DNA of 59,076 nucleotides from Streptomyces sp. LUP30 (GCF_001746365.1 NZ_MJAJ01000055.1:1-59076), one strand, 5' to 3'; counted from the stretch's first letter, positions 35,709 to 44,186 are shown. The notes: generated by a model from the sequence alone, not told the origin. Translations and numbers: made by a program.

Positions 35709-36877
35709 GAGAACTCATGCCCTTCGCTGCTTGCACCACGGGTGCTGCTCGACTGTTCCGCGGGGTCCGTCTGCGCGGCCCGGCCGGATCGGGTGCCGCG
35801 CTGGAACGCGCCCATGATCGCCGCCGTCTCCGCGCCCGAACGCGAGGAGCCGGGGGCGTTCGACGCGCTGCCGGGCACGATGGCCATCGGTCGCTTGCGG
35901 CGCCGCCTCGGCAGGCCGTCGGAGGTGGTGGTCGCGGTCAGCCCGGTCTCCGGGCCCCCGCCTGCGGGGGCGGCCTGGGCAGCGGGAGCGACCGGAGCCG
36001 GCTCCTTCTGCTCGGGCGCGTTGGTGAGCAGGTCGTGCGGCAGGAGGAGGACCGCGCGGACGCCTCCGTACGGGGAGGTCGAGTCCACGGACACCTCGAA
36101 GCCGAAGCGCTCGCTGAGGACGCCGATGACCGCGAAGCCGAACTGCGGCGGGTTGCCGAGCGCGGAGACACCCGATACCCGTTCGCTCGACAAGAGTTTC
36201 TCGGCACGGGCGCGCTCTTCGTCGTTCATGCCGACACCGGCGTCGTCCACGACGATGCAGATGCCCTTGGGAACGGTACGGATGTTGATTTCGACGACGG
36301 TGTCCGGGCTCGAATAGCTCGTGGCGTTGTCGAGCAGTTCCGCGAGCGCCAGTGCGACGGGTTCGACGGCACGGCTGGTGATGCCGAAATCGACCTGCGA
36401 GAGAATCTCCACCCGCCGGTAGTGACGGACCCTGCCCTGCGCGCTGCGGACCACGTCGTAAACCGACGCGACATCACGCTGACGTCCCAGCCAGCCGTCG
36501 CAGAGCACGGCGATGGACTGGGCTCGGCGACCGAACTGGGAGTTCGTGTGGTCGATTTCCAGGAGGTCCTGGAGAATCAACGACTCGCCGTATTTGTTCT
36601 GCAGCCGGGAAACGATCAACTGCTGTTCCGCGGCGAGGCCCTGGAGCGTCCGCATCGCGGACTTGAGGACCGTCTTCGTAGCCTCTTCGGCTCTTTCCTG
36701 AGCTGCCTCGACGGATTTCGCGTACCCGTTCTCGAGCTCGGCGTGACGAGCCCGGAGATCTGCGAACTCCTGCCTCAACGTCCGCGCCGCCCTGCGCTGA
36801 CGAACGATCAGGGCGACGGCGACGAGTACGGCGACGAGGAGAGCCCAGAGTACCGGGTTCTGTATGTAATCAGTCAT
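35705..36877 (-). CDS. cvnA: Conservon histidine-kinase-like membrane protein (CvnA)
   Basis: A 390-aa protein with one N-terminal membrane helix (about residues 6-27, NPVLWALLVAVLVAVALIV), a coiled coil (30-75), a dimerisation segment containing LEIDHTNSQFGRRAQ, and a HATPase domain with N-box ELLDNATSYSSP and G-box DDAGVGM. The C-terminal 110 residues are Ala/Pro/Ser-rich and probably disordered. It is the sensor of the conservon and first gene of the operon. ATG 36877 is used; the ribosome site GAGAG is weak. Confidence 0.92.
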   Translation of the reverse strand: MTDYIQNPVLWALLVAVLVAVALIVRQRRAARTLRQEFADLRARHAELENGYAKSVEAAQERAEEATKTVLKSAMRTLQGLAAEQQLIVSRLQNKYGESLILQDLLEIDHTNSQFGRRAQSIAVLCDGWLGRQRDVASVYDVVRSAQGRVRHYRRVEILSQVDFGITSRAVEPVALALAELLDNATSYSSPDTVVEINIRTVPKGICIVVDDAGVGMNDEERARAEKLLSSERVSGVSALGNPPQFGFAVIGVLSERFGFEVSVDSTSPYGGVRAVLLLPHDLLTNAPEQKEPAPVAPAAQAAPAGGGPETGLTATTTSDGLPRRRRKRPMAIVPGSASNAPGSSRSGAETAAIMGAFQRGTRSGRAAQTDPAEQSSSTRGASSEGHEFS

Positions 36878-37296
36878 AAGACTCTCTTCAGGCGACTGAC
36901 GGCCAGTTGCTGAATTCCCGTCAATTGCGGGTGGACCGGCGGACCGCCCGCATCGGGGTGACCGCCCGGACTGTCCCCGTAGCCGGAGATGTCGTCTTGC
37001 ACCCATCCGCCCGCTCTACAAGCGAGCGTGATCGTATCACCACAAGAAGCGGCCACAGACCGCCAATATGGCTACTGAGGTGAACATTGACGGTTCGTCA
37101 GTAGCACTGGAGAGCATCCGCGGAGCGACCTGCGAGCGACGCCGCGGGCGGTACGAGAGGGCAACCGATAAACGGGCTTCCGCGACATTCGGGCGAGAAC
37201 GCAGACGTAAACAACAAAACCCGCACCCGGCCTGAGGCCGAATACGGGTATCCATGGATCACCGAGCGGAACCCGCTCGACACGGAGAGTAAAGAG
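36878..37296. other. Intergenic region between cvnA and tRNA-Leu
   Basis: No gene is supported in these 419 bp. It holds the short palindrome GTGATCGTATCAC (37028-37040), which would lie in the conservon promoter region. It also holds a small hairpin CGAGCGG-aac-CCGCTCG (37263-37279) just downstream of the tRNA gene, suiting a tRNA terminator. Short open frames on the minus strand look like noise. Confidence 0.5.
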
Positions 37297-37381
37297 TGTC
37301 CGAGGGGGGACTTGAACCCCCACGCCCGATAAAGGGCACTAGCACCTCAAGCTAGCGCGTCTGCCATTCCGCCACCCGGAC
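37297..37381 (-). tRNA. tRNA-Leu (anticodon GAG)
   Basis: On the minus strand the sequence folds as a class II tRNA. The acceptor GTCCGGG pairs with CTCGGAC; there is a D arm, and an anticodon stem CTAGC/GCTAG closing the loop TTGAGGT with anticodon GAG. A long variable arm (TGCCCTTTATCGGGC) and a T arm GGGGGTTCAAGTCCCCC follow. Discriminator A and no encoded CCA, usual for Streptomyces. Confidence 0.95.
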
Positions 37382-37504
37382 CAGGTGTCTGCCGCCACGC
37401 GAGTGTTCCCGGCGGCGACAGGGACAACAATACCAAGCTTTCGGAGTGCGTTTCACCTGCATAACCGCTGGCCGGGCCGGTGCGGGGCCTCCGCCGCGAC
37501 CTGC

Positions 37505-37981
37505 TCACGGCGGGTGACCGCCCGATCGCTTCGCCGCCGGCTCCTCCACGACGAGCGCCCGCAGGGCCCGCATCAGGGTGGCCGCCGTCTGCTCGTCCAG
37601 GGGGGCGAGAAAGCGATGCTCCGCGGCCCTGCGTGCACGGTCCGCCCGGTCCAGACAGTCCCGGCCCGACGGGGTGAGCCGGACGACGTTGCGGCGTCGG
37701 TCCCGCGAGCTGCGCCGCCGTTCCACCAGGCCGTGGTCCTCCAGGCCGTCGATCAGGGACACCATCGTGGTGCGATCGACGCCCAGCCGCGCCGCCGCCT
37801 CGATCTGCGAAGACGTCTCACCCGTCGCGAGCACGACCAGCACCGCCAGATCATGGCCGTCCACCCCGTACGGGGCGAGCGCCTCGGCGGACGCCCTGGC
37901 CAGCTTGGCCTGAACCTGATGGAGGAGACAGCCGAGCCGATACTCCGGGGGCGCGGGCGGCACCTCTCCGTCACTCACCAT
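37505..37981 (-). CDS. MarR-family transcriptional regulator
   Basis: A 158-aa winged-helix regulator: LGCLLHQVQAKL, SSQIEAAARLGVDRTTMVSLIDGLEDHGLVERRRSSRDRRRNVVRLTPSGR is the classic recognition helix and wing. It binds DNA as a dimer and usually responds to phenolics or drugs. No divergent target gene is adjacent, so its regulon is unknown. Confidence 0.9.
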   Translation of the reverse strand: MVSDGEVPPAPPEYRLGCLLHQVQAKLARASAEALAPYGVDGHDLAVLVVLATGETSSQIEAAARLGVDRTTMVSLIDGLEDHGLVERRRSSRDRRRNVVRLTPSGRDCLDRADRARRAAEHRFLAPLDEQTAATLMRALRALVVEEPAAKRSGGHPP

Positions 37982-38035
37982 GCCCCGAGAGTATCGGCCC
38001 GCCTCCCGCGGAGGCCGGCATCACCGCACCGGGCC

Positions 38036-38080
38036 GGGGGTCGGAGGTCCGGGGGTCGGAGGTCCGGGGGTCGGAGGTCC
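38036..38080. repeat. Three perfect copies of a 15-bp repeat
   Basis: GGGGGTCGGAGGTCC is repeated head to tail at 38036, 38051 and 38066, followed by a partial copy. It lies between the start of the MarR gene and the stop of the GntR gene and is non-coding. Confidence 0.95.
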
Positions 38081-38116
38081 GGGTCCCGGGAGGGAGGCTG
38101 CGGGGCGCCGGGAGGA

Positions 38117-38794
38117 TCAGGACTCGTCGCGCGCGTGATACGAGCGCCGGGTGTGCTCGGTGTGCTCGCGCATGAGCCTGGCGGCCGACCGCTCGTCGTG
38201 TCCCGCGATGGCGGCGATGAGGGCGCGGTGCTCGACCCAGGACCGGTGGCCGCGCTGCCGCGCGATCGGCGTGTAGTACCAGCGCACCCTGCGTTCGACC
38301 TGCGCCGCCAGTTCGGCGAGGACCGCGTTGCCCGCGAGGTCGACGACCTTCGCGTGGAAGCGGGCGTTCAGGGCGACCGCCGCGTCCACGTCGTCACCGG
38401 CCACGGCCCGCAGACCCTGCGCCAGGATCTCCTCCAGGGCCTCGATGCCCGCCCCGTTCGCGCGGGTCGCGGCGAGCCGCGCGGCTTCGGCCTCCAACAG
38501 CGTGCGGACGGTGAGGAGTTGGTCCGCCTCCTCCTCCGTCGGCTCGTGCACGAACGCGCCCTGGGCAGGCCTGAGGTCCACCCAGCCCTCGGTGTTCAGC
38601 CGCTGCAGGGCCTCGCGCACCGGCTGCCGCGAGACGCCGAGGCGGGCGGCGAGATCGCTCTCGACGAGGTGCCGGCCGGGCCGCAGGGCGCGGGTGGTGA
38701 TGAGTTCGAGCAGCGCCTCGTAGACGCGGTCGCGCAGCGGGCCCGGCCGTTCGAGCTTGGGCACCGCGCCCTGCGGCAGTCCTGTCGACGACAT
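38117..38794 (-). CDS. GntR-family regulator with FCD domain
   Basis: A 225-aa regulator with winged helix RDRVYEALLELITTRALRPG, LAARLGVSRQPVREALQRLNTEG and a C-terminal FCD helical domain with ALNARFHAKVVDLAGN. ATG 38794 is selected by GGAGGGGG about 8 bases upstream. The frame continues upstream only through a 7-bp repeat tract and is not coding there. Target genes are not clear from the context. Confidence 0.88.
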   Translation of the reverse strand: MSSTGLPQGAVPKLERPGPLRDRVYEALLELITTRALRPGRHLVESDLAARLGVSRQPVREALQRLNTEGWVDLRPAQGAFVHEPTEEEADQLLTVRTLLEAEAARLAATRANGAGIEALEEILAQGLRAVAGDDVDAAVALNARFHAKVVDLAGNAVLAELAAQVERRVRWYYTPIARQRGHRSWVEHRALIAAIAGHDERSAARLMREHTEHTRRSYHARDES

Positions 38795-39132
38795 CGGTCG
38801 GTCCCCCTCCTGGGCAGCACCGGGCGGCTGCATCCCGAAAGCCAGGCGTCGAACGGCGCGTCCGGTCTTCTGCAGGGCGGCCCCCGGTCTTCCGTCGGCG
38901 GCCCGCCGACCCGCCGACGCCGACCCGCCGTCCGCCGTCCGCCGTCCGCCGTCCGCCGTCCGCCGTCGAGTATCGACTGCCTTTCGTCCACAGTCCACGG
39001 CGCACCGTTGCCCGAGCAAGGCACGGCAGAACACGTCACATGCCGCCGCGCTTCGGCCGTGCCCGCCGACCGCGTCCCGGGTTCGGGCCACCCCAGGTCA
39101 CGGGCGGTACACGTGGCCCGGGCCGCTCCGGA
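38795..39132. other. Repeat-bearing intergenic region
   Basis: No gene is supported in 338 bp. Its main content is the 7-bp tract described separately, flanked by GCC/GAC-rich near-repeats. It also holds the promoter region of the GntR gene. Confidence 0.6.
38925..38966. repeat. Six tandem copies of the 7-mer CCGCCGT
   Basis: Six perfect head-to-tail copies of CCGCCGT, with related degenerate units on the left. Because 7 is not a multiple of 3 all frames stay open, which explains the false upstream extension of the GntR frame. Confidence 0.95.
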
Positions 39133-40080
39133 TCACGGGCAGTACACGACCTGTCCCGCGTACGACAGGTTGCCGCCGAAGCCGAACAGCAGCACCGGGT
39201 CTCCCGTGGAGACGGCGCCCTGCTCGACGAGCTTGGAGAAGGCGAGCGGGATGCTGGCGGCGGAGGTGTTGCCCGACTCGACGACGTCACGCGCGACCAC
39301 GGCGTTCACCGCGCCGATCTTCTGCGCGAGGGGTTCGATGATCCGCAGGTTCGCCTGGTGCAGGACCACGGCCGCGAGGTCCTCGGGAGCCAGTCCCGCC
39401 CGCTCGCAGGCCTGACGCGCGAGGGGCGGCAGCTGGGTCGTGGCCCATCGGTACACGCTCTGCCCCTCCTGCGCGAACCGGGCCGGCTGGCCCTCGATGC
39501 GCACCGCGTGCCCCATCTCGGGCACCGAGCCCCAGAGCACGGGCCCGATGCCGGGCACGGCGCCGTCGGGGCAGGCCTCGACCACGGCGGCCCCCGCTCC
39601 GTCACCGACCAGCACACAGGTGGTGCGGTCGCTCCAGTCGGTCACCTCGGACATCTTGTCGGCGCCGATCACCAGCGCGCGGGTCGCGGCGCCCGCGCGG
39701 ACGGTGTGGTCGGCGGTGGCCAGCGCGTGGGTGAAGCCGGCGCAGACGACGTTGACGTCCATCGCGGCGGGCCGCGGGACGCCGAGGCGGGCGGCGACCC
39801 GGGCGGCCATGTTGGGCGAGCGGTCGACGGCCGTGGAGGTGGCGACCAGCACGAGGTCGATGTCCTCCGGCGTGAGACCCGCCGACGCGAGGGCCTTGGC
39901 GGCGGCGTGCGCGGCCAGCTCGTCCACCGGCTCGTCGGGGCCGGCGATGTGGCGCGTGCGGATGCCCACCCGGCTCTTGATCCACTCGTCACTCGTGTCG
40001 ACCAGACCCGCCAGTTCCTCGTTGGTGAGCACCTTGGCGGGCTGGTAGTGGCCGACGGCGGCGATGCGCGAGCCGTTCAT
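39133..40080 (-). CDS. Beta-ketoacyl-ACP synthase III (FabH-like)
   Basis: A 315-aa condensing enzyme. The catalytic triad is C113 (VVCAGFTHA), H241 (VLHQANLRI) and N271 (SGNTSAAS). DTSDEWIKSRVGIRTRHIA is the usual FabH N-terminal signature. It condenses an acyl-CoA starter with malonyl-ACP. It stands apart from fab genes, so it may supply starters for a specialised lipid or be a spare FabH. ATG 40080 has GAGGGGGA about 8 bases upstream. Confidence 0.92.
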   Translation of the reverse strand: MNGSRIAAVGHYQPAKVLTNEELAGLVDTSDEWIKSRVGIRTRHIAGPDEPVDELAAHAAAKALASAGLTPEDIDLVLVATSTAVDRSPNMAARVAARLGVPRPAAMDVNVVCAGFTHALATADHTVRAGAATRALVIGADKMSEVTDWSDRTTCVLVGDGAGAAVVEACPDGAVPGIGPVLWGSVPEMGHAVRIEGQPARFAQEGQSVYRWATTQLPPLARQACERAGLAPEDLAAVVLHQANLRIIEPLAQKIGAVNAVVARDVVESGNTSAASIPLAFSKLVEQGAVSTGDPVLLFGFGGNLSYAGQVVYCP

Positions 40081-40261
40081 TGGAGGGTCCCCCTCGTTGC
40101 CTTGGGTAGCGGGATCCTCCAGTCTGATCAGTGACTCACGGGTACGGGGGCGCGTGAAGCGACAGGAAACCGGTTCCCGGGTTGTCGGCTTCCCCATAGG
40201 CCTCGGACGTCCGCACAGCCGTCGCACGTGCACTCGGCGAACACACGCCCCGCGGCTTGCG

Positions 40262-40399
40262 CTACCCGGTGAACAGCTGCGTCGCCTTGTGTACGAGCTC
40301 GTACAGCCCGTAGGCGAGCGGCGCCCCCACCCACAGCCAGGCGAAGGCGATCAGCGGCCGCCGGTCAGGCCGCGGACTCGGGCTGCTGTCGTTCGACAT
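40262..40399 (-). CDS. MFS transporter small subunit, 45 aa
   Basis: A short gene starting at ATG 40399, inside the last codons of the MFS gene (35-bp overlap), and ending TAG at 40262. It reads MSNDSSPSPRPDRRPLIAFA and continues WLWVGAPLAYGLYELV, a single membrane helix, to a short charged tail ending TQLFTG. This is the small companion protein seen downstream of OFA-type carriers in actinobacteria. It probably associates with the carrier in the membrane. Confidence 0.85.
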   Translation of the reverse strand: MSNDSSPSPRPDRRPLIAFAWLWVGAPLAYGLYELVHKATQLFTG

Positions 40400-41699
40400 C
40401 GGCGGCCTCCCTCTGGGCGGGGATGTGGTGTCGGGCGTGGACGGGGCGAACGAGCTCGTTGGCGACGAAGCCGACGGCGAGCAGCCCGATCATGATGAAC
40501 AGGGACAGGGTGTACAGGGACGAGCCGTGCCGGCCCGCCTCCTCCTGCCGGTCGGCGATCCAGTTCACGATCAGCGGGCCGAGCACGCCGGCCGTGGACC
40601 AGGCGGTGAGCAGCCGACCGTGGATGGCGCCGACCTGGTAGGCGCCGAAGAGGTCCTTGAGGTAGGCCGGGATCGTCGCGAAGCCTCCGCCGTAGAAGGA
40701 GAGGATCACCAGCGCGCACAGGACGAACAGCGGTTTCGAGGAGTCCCCGATCAGTGCGATCAAGGCGTACATGAGGGCGCCGACGCCCAGGTAGACGCGG
40801 TAGACGTTCTTGCGTCCGATCAGGTCGGAGGTCGACGACCAGCCGATCCGGCCGGCCATGTTGGCGGCCGAGAGCAGGGCGACGAAGCCGGCGGCCGCGG
40901 ACGCCGAGACCGGGGTGGAGGTGTCCGCGAAGAAGTCCTTGATCATCGGGGCGGCCTTCTCCAGGATGCCGATCCCCGCCGTCACGTTCATGCAGAGCAC
41001 GACCCACAGGCACCAGAACTGCGGGGTGCGCACCGCGCTGCGCGCCGACACCTGCACCCCCTCGACGGCGCTCGGGCCGCCCGCGACGGGCCGCTCACCG
41101 CGCGGGACCCGCACGAGCAGCACGCCGAGGGTCATGAACACCGCGTACGAGAGCCCGTGGACGAGGAAGGCCGACGCGATCCCGGAGCTGTCGGAGCCGA
41201 ACGACTCCAGCATCTGCGCCGACCAGGGCGAGGCGATGAGCGCGCCCCCGCCGAAGCCCATGATGGCGATGCCGGTCGCCATGCCGGGGCGGTCCGGGAA
41301 CCACTTGATCAGTGTCGAGACGGGCGAGATGTAGCCGATTCCGAGACCGATTCCCCCGACGAAGCCGTAGCCGAGGACGATCAGCCAGTACTGCTCGACG
41401 GCGGCGCCGAGCGCGGAGATCAGGAACCCGGACGAGAAGCAGACCAGGGCGACGGTCATCGCCCACCGCGGCCCGTTGCGTTCCACCAGGGTGCCGCCGA
41501 AGGCCGCCGAGAGGCCGAGCATGACGATGGCGAGCTGGAAGGGCAGCGCGCTCTGGGTGCCACTGAGGCCGAGCGCGGACTCCAGCGGCGGCTTGAACAC
41601 GGACCACGCGTAGGCCTGGCCGATGGAGAGATGGACGGAGAGGGCGGCCGGCGGGACGAGCCAGCGGCTCCAGCCGGGCGGCGCGACGGGGGGACTCAT
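40365..41699 (-). CDS. OFA-family MFS transporter (oxalate/formate antiporter type)
   Basis: A 444-aa carrier with twelve predicted helices. Typical OFA segments are LSIGQAYAWSVFKPPLES, GIGLGIGYISPVSTLIKWFPDRPGMATGIAIMGFGGGA and AANMAGRIGWSSTSDLIGRKNVY. It moves small carboxylates such as formate or oxalate. ATG 41699 is used; the N-terminal extension to 41810 is not supported. Divergent to fdhD and to a remnant of a formate dehydrogenase gene, which supports a formate link. Confidence 0.88.
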   Translation of the reverse strand: MSPPVAPPGWSRWLVPPAALSVHLSIGQAYAWSVFKPPLESALGLSGTQSALPFQLAIVMLGLSAAFGGTLVERNGPRWAMTVALVCFSSGFLISALGAAVEQYWLIVLGYGFVGGIGLGIGYISPVSTLIKWFPDRPGMATGIAIMGFGGGALIASPWSAQMLESFGSDSSGIASAFLVHGLSYAVFMTLGVLLVRVPRGERPVAGGPSAVEGVQVSARSAVRTPQFWCLWVVLCMNVTAGIGILEKAAPMIKDFFADTSTPVSASAAAGFVALLSAANMAGRIGWSSTSDLIGRKNVYRVYLGVGALMYALIALIGDSSKPLFVLCALVILSFYGGGFATIPAYLKDLFGAYQVGAIHGRLLTAWSTAGVLGPLIVNWIADRQEEAGRHGSSLYTLSLFIMIGLLAVGFVANELVRPVHARHHIPAQREAADVERQQPESAA

Positions 41700-41832
41700 G
41701 AATCCTGAACGGTAGGAACGCGCGCGGTCGTTGAGAAGGCGGCGCGTCGACCGTATGCGGTGAACGGTATGCGGGCTGCGCCGAACGGTCGGACCGGCGA
41801 CTTTCCGCAACCGCTTACGAAGCGACCCGAAC

Positions 41833-41875
41833 CCGGGCCGCCTCGTCCCGAGCCTCGCGGGACGAGGCGGCCCGG
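41833..41875. terminator. Perfect 18-bp stem hairpin between divergent genes
   Basis: Perfect 18-bp arms at 41833-41850 and 41858-41875 (core GGCCGCCTCGTCCC) enclose AGCCTCG. Its position between divergent genes is odd for a terminator. It may be left from a gene that has been lost, or insulate fdhD from upstream reading. Confidence 0.7.
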
Positions 41876-41885
41876 CCCCGGATCA

Positions 41886-42048
41886 CGACCGTGAAAGCGC
41901 CTTCTGCGGAGCGGGCTGCAACCTCGGACTCCATGTGCAGGACAATGGCATCGCGAAGGTCACCTCACCGCACGACGACCCGGTGACCCACGGCCTTCTC
42001 CGCAGCAAGGGCCGTTTCGGCTGCCAGTACGTACAGAACCGGGGCTGA
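41886..42048 (+). pseudogene. C-terminal remnant of a formate dehydrogenase-type Fe-S protein
   Basis: A frame ending TGA 42046-42048 reads AFCGAGCNLGLHVQDNGIAK, then VTSPHDDPVTHGLL and KGRFGCQYVQNRG. This matches the extreme C-terminus of streptomycete formate dehydrogenase (NuoG/FdhF-like) proteins, which I recall as CGVGCNLELHVQDN...VTSPHD.PVTHGNLCIKGRFG. There is no start codon or N-terminal part, and expected cysteines are changed. It directly precedes fdhD, where the intact gene would be expected. Confidence 0.7.
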
Positions 42049-42055
42049 TCACGAC

Positions 42056-42904
42056 ATGGGGCGAGTCACCGAACGGCGCAAAGTGATCCACATCCGGGAC
42101 GGGGCGGTCACCACCAGGCCGGACACCCTCGTGGCCGAGGAGCCGCTGGAGATCCGGCTCAACGGCAAGCCGCTCGCCATCACCATGCGCACCCCCGGTG
42201 ACGACTTCGCGCTGGCGGCCGGCTTCCTCGTCAGCGAGGGCGTGCTGGCCGAAGCGTCCGACCTGCTGAACATCGTCTACTGCGCGGGCGCGACGGCCGA
42301 CGGCGTCAACACCTACAACGTGGTGGACGTGCGGACCGCCCCCGGCGTGAAGATCCCCGACATCAGCCTGGAGCGCAACGTCTACACCACCTCGTCCTGC
42401 GGCCTGTGCGGCAAGGCCAGTCTGGACGCGGTCCGTACGACGACCCGCTGGCCCATCGCCGACGCTCCCCCGCTGCGGATCGAGCCCGAGCTGCTGGCGA
42501 GCCTCCCCGACCGGCTGCGCGCGGCCCAGCGGGTGTTCGACCGGACCGGAGGACTCCACGCGGCTGCCCTGTTCTCCGAGGACGGCGAGCTGCTGGACGT
42601 GCGCGAGGACGTGGGGCGGCACAACGCGGTGGACAAGCTGGTCGGCCGGGCTCTGCAGAACGCGGACCTGCCCCTGTCGCGGGCGATCCTGCTGGTCTCG
42701 GGCCGCGCCTCGTTCGAGCTGGCGCAGAAGGCCGTGATGGCGGGTCTTCCGCTGCTCGCGGCGGTGTCCGCCCCCTCCTCCCTGGCCGTCGATCTGGCCG
42801 CGGAGACCGGGCTGACACTCGTCGGCTTCCTGCGTGGCAGCTCCATGAACGTGTACGCGGGTGGGGACCGCATCGCCCCGCGGACCTCGGCCGCCAAGGG
42901 CTGA
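42056..42904 (+). CDS. fdhD: Formate dehydrogenase accessory sulfurtransferase FdhD
   Basis: A 282-aa protein. The sulfur-carrying loop has C115 and C118 in SSCGLCGKAS, and LDVREDVGRHNAVDKLVG and VSGRASFELAQKA are family hallmarks. FdhD passes sulfur to the molybdenum (bis-MGD) cofactor of formate dehydrogenase. ATG 42056 follows the formate dehydrogenase remnant by 7 bp. With the neighbouring structural gene lost, it must serve an enzyme encoded elsewhere or be on its way to loss. Confidence 0.95.
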   Translation: MGRVTERRKVIHIRDGAVTTRPDTLVAEEPLEIRLNGKPLAITMRTPGDDFALAAGFLVSEGVLAEASDLLNIVYCAGATADGVNTYNVVDVRTAPGVKIPDISLERNVYTTSSCGLCGKASLDAVRTTTRWPIADAPPLRIEPELLASLPDRLRAAQRVFDRTGGLHAAALFSEDGELLDVREDVGRHNAVDKLVGRALQNADLPLSRAILLVSGRASFELAQKAVMAGLPLLAAVSAPSSLAVDLAAETGLTLVGFLRGSSMNVYAGGDRIAPRTSAAKG

Positions 42905-43123
42905 CCCGGTCGTCCCGCGGCCCCGCGCCGGGGCCCGAGCGGCGGGGAGCGCCCCCCGCACCGCTGGATCCCGTCTCAGACCCCGCCCCGCTCCCAGCCT
43001 GTTCAACGGGCCCTCCACCTGGCCGTCCGCCGAGGTGAGCAGCCCGTCGGTGTGGGCCGACGGTCCATCTGGGCCTCCCGCCGATCCGAACCGTGACGTC
43101 CGTCCCGGGCTGCCCCCTGCCGC

Positions 43124-43663
43124 TCACCCGTGCGTGAATCGGACCTCGGCCGCGCGCACCACCGTCCCGAGCCGGAGGAAGTCCCGCCTCACCGACGGCG
43201 TTTCGTGCTCGGCGCCCGTCAGGGCGGACATCGCGTCCTCGACGAAGACCAGGTCGTAGCCGAGATCGCCGGCGCGCGGGCGGTTGACTCGACTCCGAGA
43301 TCGGTGGCGATGCCGCCGAACGCGAGTGTGCCGACGCCGTGTTCACGCAGCCGGGCGTCCAGGCCGGTGGCCTGGAAGGCGCCGATGGTCCGCTTGACGA
43401 GCGATCTCCCAGTCCCCCTCCGCACGCAGGCCCTGGACGAGACCGCTGCCGGGCGGCTGCTCGGCGACGCCCGGACACTCGACGAGGACGAGGACGAGGA
43501 CGACGGGGGCGTCCGCCGAGCGGGACGACGCCGCCAACTCATGGGCCATTTGCAGCACTTCGGAGGCCTGCCGAGGCTCCAGAGGCAGTCCGACGATCGG
43601 GTCCATCAGGTCGACGAGCACGAGGGCGGTGCGCGCGGGATCGAGCGCGGCGAGTGTGATCAT
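43124..43663 (-). pseudogene. Frameshifted isochorismatase-family hydrolase
   Basis: From ATG 43663 the frame gives MITLAALDPARTALVLVDLM with the catalytic Asp region, up to AEGDWEI. Near 43400 an extra base shifts the homologous reading to VKRTIGAFQATGLDARLREHG and FGGIATDLGVESTARA. Near 43272 it shifts again to GYDLVFVEDAMSALTGAEHE and ends VRFTHG. The expected Cys of the active site (often GICTN/GVATN) is replaced by GGIATD. Three frames are needed to read one cysteine-hydrolase domain, so it is inactive. It follows the MarR gene by 20 bp. Confidence 0.8.
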
Positions 43664-43682
43664 GACGGAACGCTGTCCACCG

Positions 43683-44120
43683 TCAGCGGTCCCTGCCGGA
43701 GATCCTGACCAACAGGGCCGTGAACTGGCCCCGTTCAGCCGGCGTGAGCGGGGCGAGCAACGCGTCGTTCGCCTCCCGGGCGGCCTTCTCGCAGCGCTCG
43801 AGCAGGCGTTCACCGGACGCGGTGAGCGACACGGCGTTCTTGCGGCGGTCGTTCGGATCCGGCTCGCGCAGGACCAGGCCCGCGGACTGCAGGTCGTTGA
43901 GGACGCCGACCAGATCCTTGGGGTCCAGGCCGACAGCGCGTCCGAGGTCCGCCTGGGCCACGGGGGCGAGATCGCGCACGGCGGAGAGCACGACGTGGGA
44001 CCACATCTTGGCGCCTTCGACGGCGAGGGCGTCGGCGACCAGCGAGCGGCCCCGCGCGGCGGCGCGGCCGAGCAGCCAGCTGGGCAGGGAGCGGATCGCG
44101 GCAAGGGGCGCTTCGGACAT
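43683..44120 (-). CDS. MarR-family transcriptional regulator
   Basis: A 145-aa winged-helix regulator: DLAPVAQADLGRAVGLDPKDLVGVLNDLQSAGLVLREPDPNDRRKNAVSLTASG is the DNA-binding core. It is divergent from a quinone-reductase-type oxidoreductase, with two related operators between them, so it almost certainly represses that gene and itself. Confidence 0.9.
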   Translation of the reverse strand: MSEAPLAAIRSLPSWLLGRAAARGRSLVADALAVEGAKMWSHVVLSAVRDLAPVAQADLGRAVGLDPKDLVGVLNDLQSAGLVLREPDPNDRRKNAVSLTASGERLLERCEKAAREANDALLAPLTPAERGQFTALLVRISGRDR

Positions 44121-44140
44121 GGCGGCACCCTAGCAAAAAT

Positions 44141-44186
44141 CATTGGACACCCCAACGAACCGGCTATACCGTTGGGACTCCCAACG
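44141..44186. promoter_or_regulatory. Two MarR-type operators in the divergent promoter
   Basis: CGTTGGGACTCCCAACG (44170-44186) is a perfect 17-bp inverted repeat with one central base. CATTGGACACCCCAACG (44141-44157) matches it at 12 of 17 positions, 29 bp away. The first covers the quinone-reductase promoter and the second the marR start. Confidence 0.8.

Noticed and set aside
37028..37323. Small minus-strand ORFs next to tRNA-Leu
   Set aside because: No ribosome sites, and they overlap the tRNA or its terminator region.
37297..37381. tRNA-Leu as the attachment site of an integrated element
   Set aside because: No integrase, excision gene or repeated tRNA 3' end was seen on either side, and the neighbouring conservon is a normal chromosomal operon.
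42905..43123. Possible gene between fdhD and the isochorismatase pseudogene
   Set aside because: No frame with a ribosome site or domain; only GC-rich hairpin-like sequence is seen.
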